Assembly: GCF_963675635.1 (NCBI RefSeq)
Contig: NZ_OY776488.1
Coordinates: 1,463,501-1,527,500 of the forward strand
Direction of reading: 5' to 3'
DNA from: an uncultured Pseudodesulfovibrio sp.
GTDB lineage: Bacteria > Desulfobacterota > Desulfovibrionia > Desulfovibrionales > Desulfovibrionaceae
DNA length: 64,000 nt
Made by a program: the position numbers and the translations under genes. The notes under the pieces are model-generated. The model was not told the DNA's origin, did no database searches, and worked only from the letters and a program-made list of their open reading frames with translations. Of the stretch, positions 63,724-64,000 are shown one piece after another (position 1 is the first letter of the stretch; each line of letters starts with the position of its first letter).

Positions 63724-64000
63724 ATGAAGAAATTCATATTCATCGGCATCGGCGTCGTTGCCGCAGCCATTATCGCAGCAGTCATTCTCATCGTTCTCAA
63801 TCTCGGCGATATCATCAAGGTCGCCGTTGAAAAATACGGACCGCCCATTACTCAAACCGAAGTCAAACTCGGTTCAGCAGACATTTCCGTTTTGTCCGGT
63901 TCCGGCTCCCTCTCTGATTTCCTCTTGGGCAATCCCAAGGGATTTTCCATGCCCAGTGCTGTGGAATGCGACACCATCCGTGTATCGGTCGTAACCGACT
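63724..64000 (+). CDS. Membrane-anchored protein, truncated by window edge
   Basis: From the ATG at 63724 (AAGGAG five bases upstream) the frame runs off the window. An N-terminal helix (FIFIGIGVVAAAIIAAVILIV) anchors it, followed by YGPPITQTEVKLGSADIS and DFLLGNPKGFSMPSA. This resembles AsmA/DUF748-type envelope proteins at the N-terminus. Only about 92 residues are visible. Confidence 0.75.
   Translation, partial: MKKFIFIGIGVVAAAIIAAVILIVLNLGDIIKVAVEKYGPPITQTEVKLGSADISVLSGSGSLSDFLLGNPKGFSMPSAVECDTIRVSVVTD

Noticed and set aside
1-64000. CRISPR arrays, insertion sequences, integrases, att sites
   Set aside because: No regular direct-repeat array, transposase or integrase-like frame was seen.

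Overview
The window looks like chromosomal DNA of a motile, Gram-negative, Desulfovibrio-like member of the Desulfobacterota. This is inference from gene content and order: a rod/hook/hook-junction flagellar operon ending in csrA-fliW, a sigma-54 activator, a glycine cleavage cluster with split P-protein, NikR, FolE2, a solitary DnaA-type initiator, ThyX, and a glutaredoxin-like selenoprotein. No prophage, insertion sequence, CRISPR array or rRNA gene was seen.

Region 1 (1-10.4 kb, minus strand) is one flagellar operon read flgF-flgG-flgA-flgH-flgI-flgJ-flgN-flgK-flgL-csrA-fliW, with a sigma-54-type promoter just upstream of flgF. FlgK and FlgL are enlarged by inserts carrying a shared Asp-box-like motif. 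Region 2 (10.4-21.3 kb, plus) is the transcription/translation operon tRNA-Gly(CCC)-rimP-nusA-ylxR-infB-DUF503-rbfA-nrnA-truB-rpsO-pnp. It parallels the E. coli metY-rimP-nusA-infB-rbfA-truB-rpsO-pnp operon and has a long hairpin in the pnp leader. Immediately downstream, at 21418-21621, is a 67-residue selenoprotein gene whose in-frame TGA hides it from ordinary ORF calling.

Region 3 (21.7-31.8 kb, minus) holds a MEMO-family protein, a large secreted TPR protein, a sigma-54 activator without a receiver domain, a FAD dehydrogenase, a small flagellar rod-type protein, a secreted unknown, FolE2, NikR and a methyltransferase. A gene-poor AT-rich gap of about 0.9 kb (31752-32667) follows. Region 4 (32.7-37.7 kb, plus) is gcvH-gcvPA-gcvPB-lpd-yhcH; no gcvT is present here.

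Region 5 (37.7-51.1 kb) is mixed: a membrane protein with a probable frameshift upstream, unknowns, a CLC transporter with CBS domains, a UPF0597/cysteine-desulfidase-like enzyme, a 31-bp perfect inverted repeat, a lipoprotein, RNase J, PlsC, an EF-G paralogue with altered GTPase motifs, and an overlapping ParB-like/spore-photoproduct-lyase-like pair. Region 6 (51.1-59.1 kb, plus) is rpsB-tsf followed by pyrH-frr-uppS-cdsA-dxr-rseP-tsaB, linking translation to isoprenoid, phospholipid and envelope-protease functions. Region 7 (59.2-64 kb) has a solitary DnaA with an altered DNA-binding signature beside a 0.6-kb AT-rich intergenic stretch, then thyX, a P-loop protein, a phospholipase-C-like protein and a truncated membrane-anchored protein.
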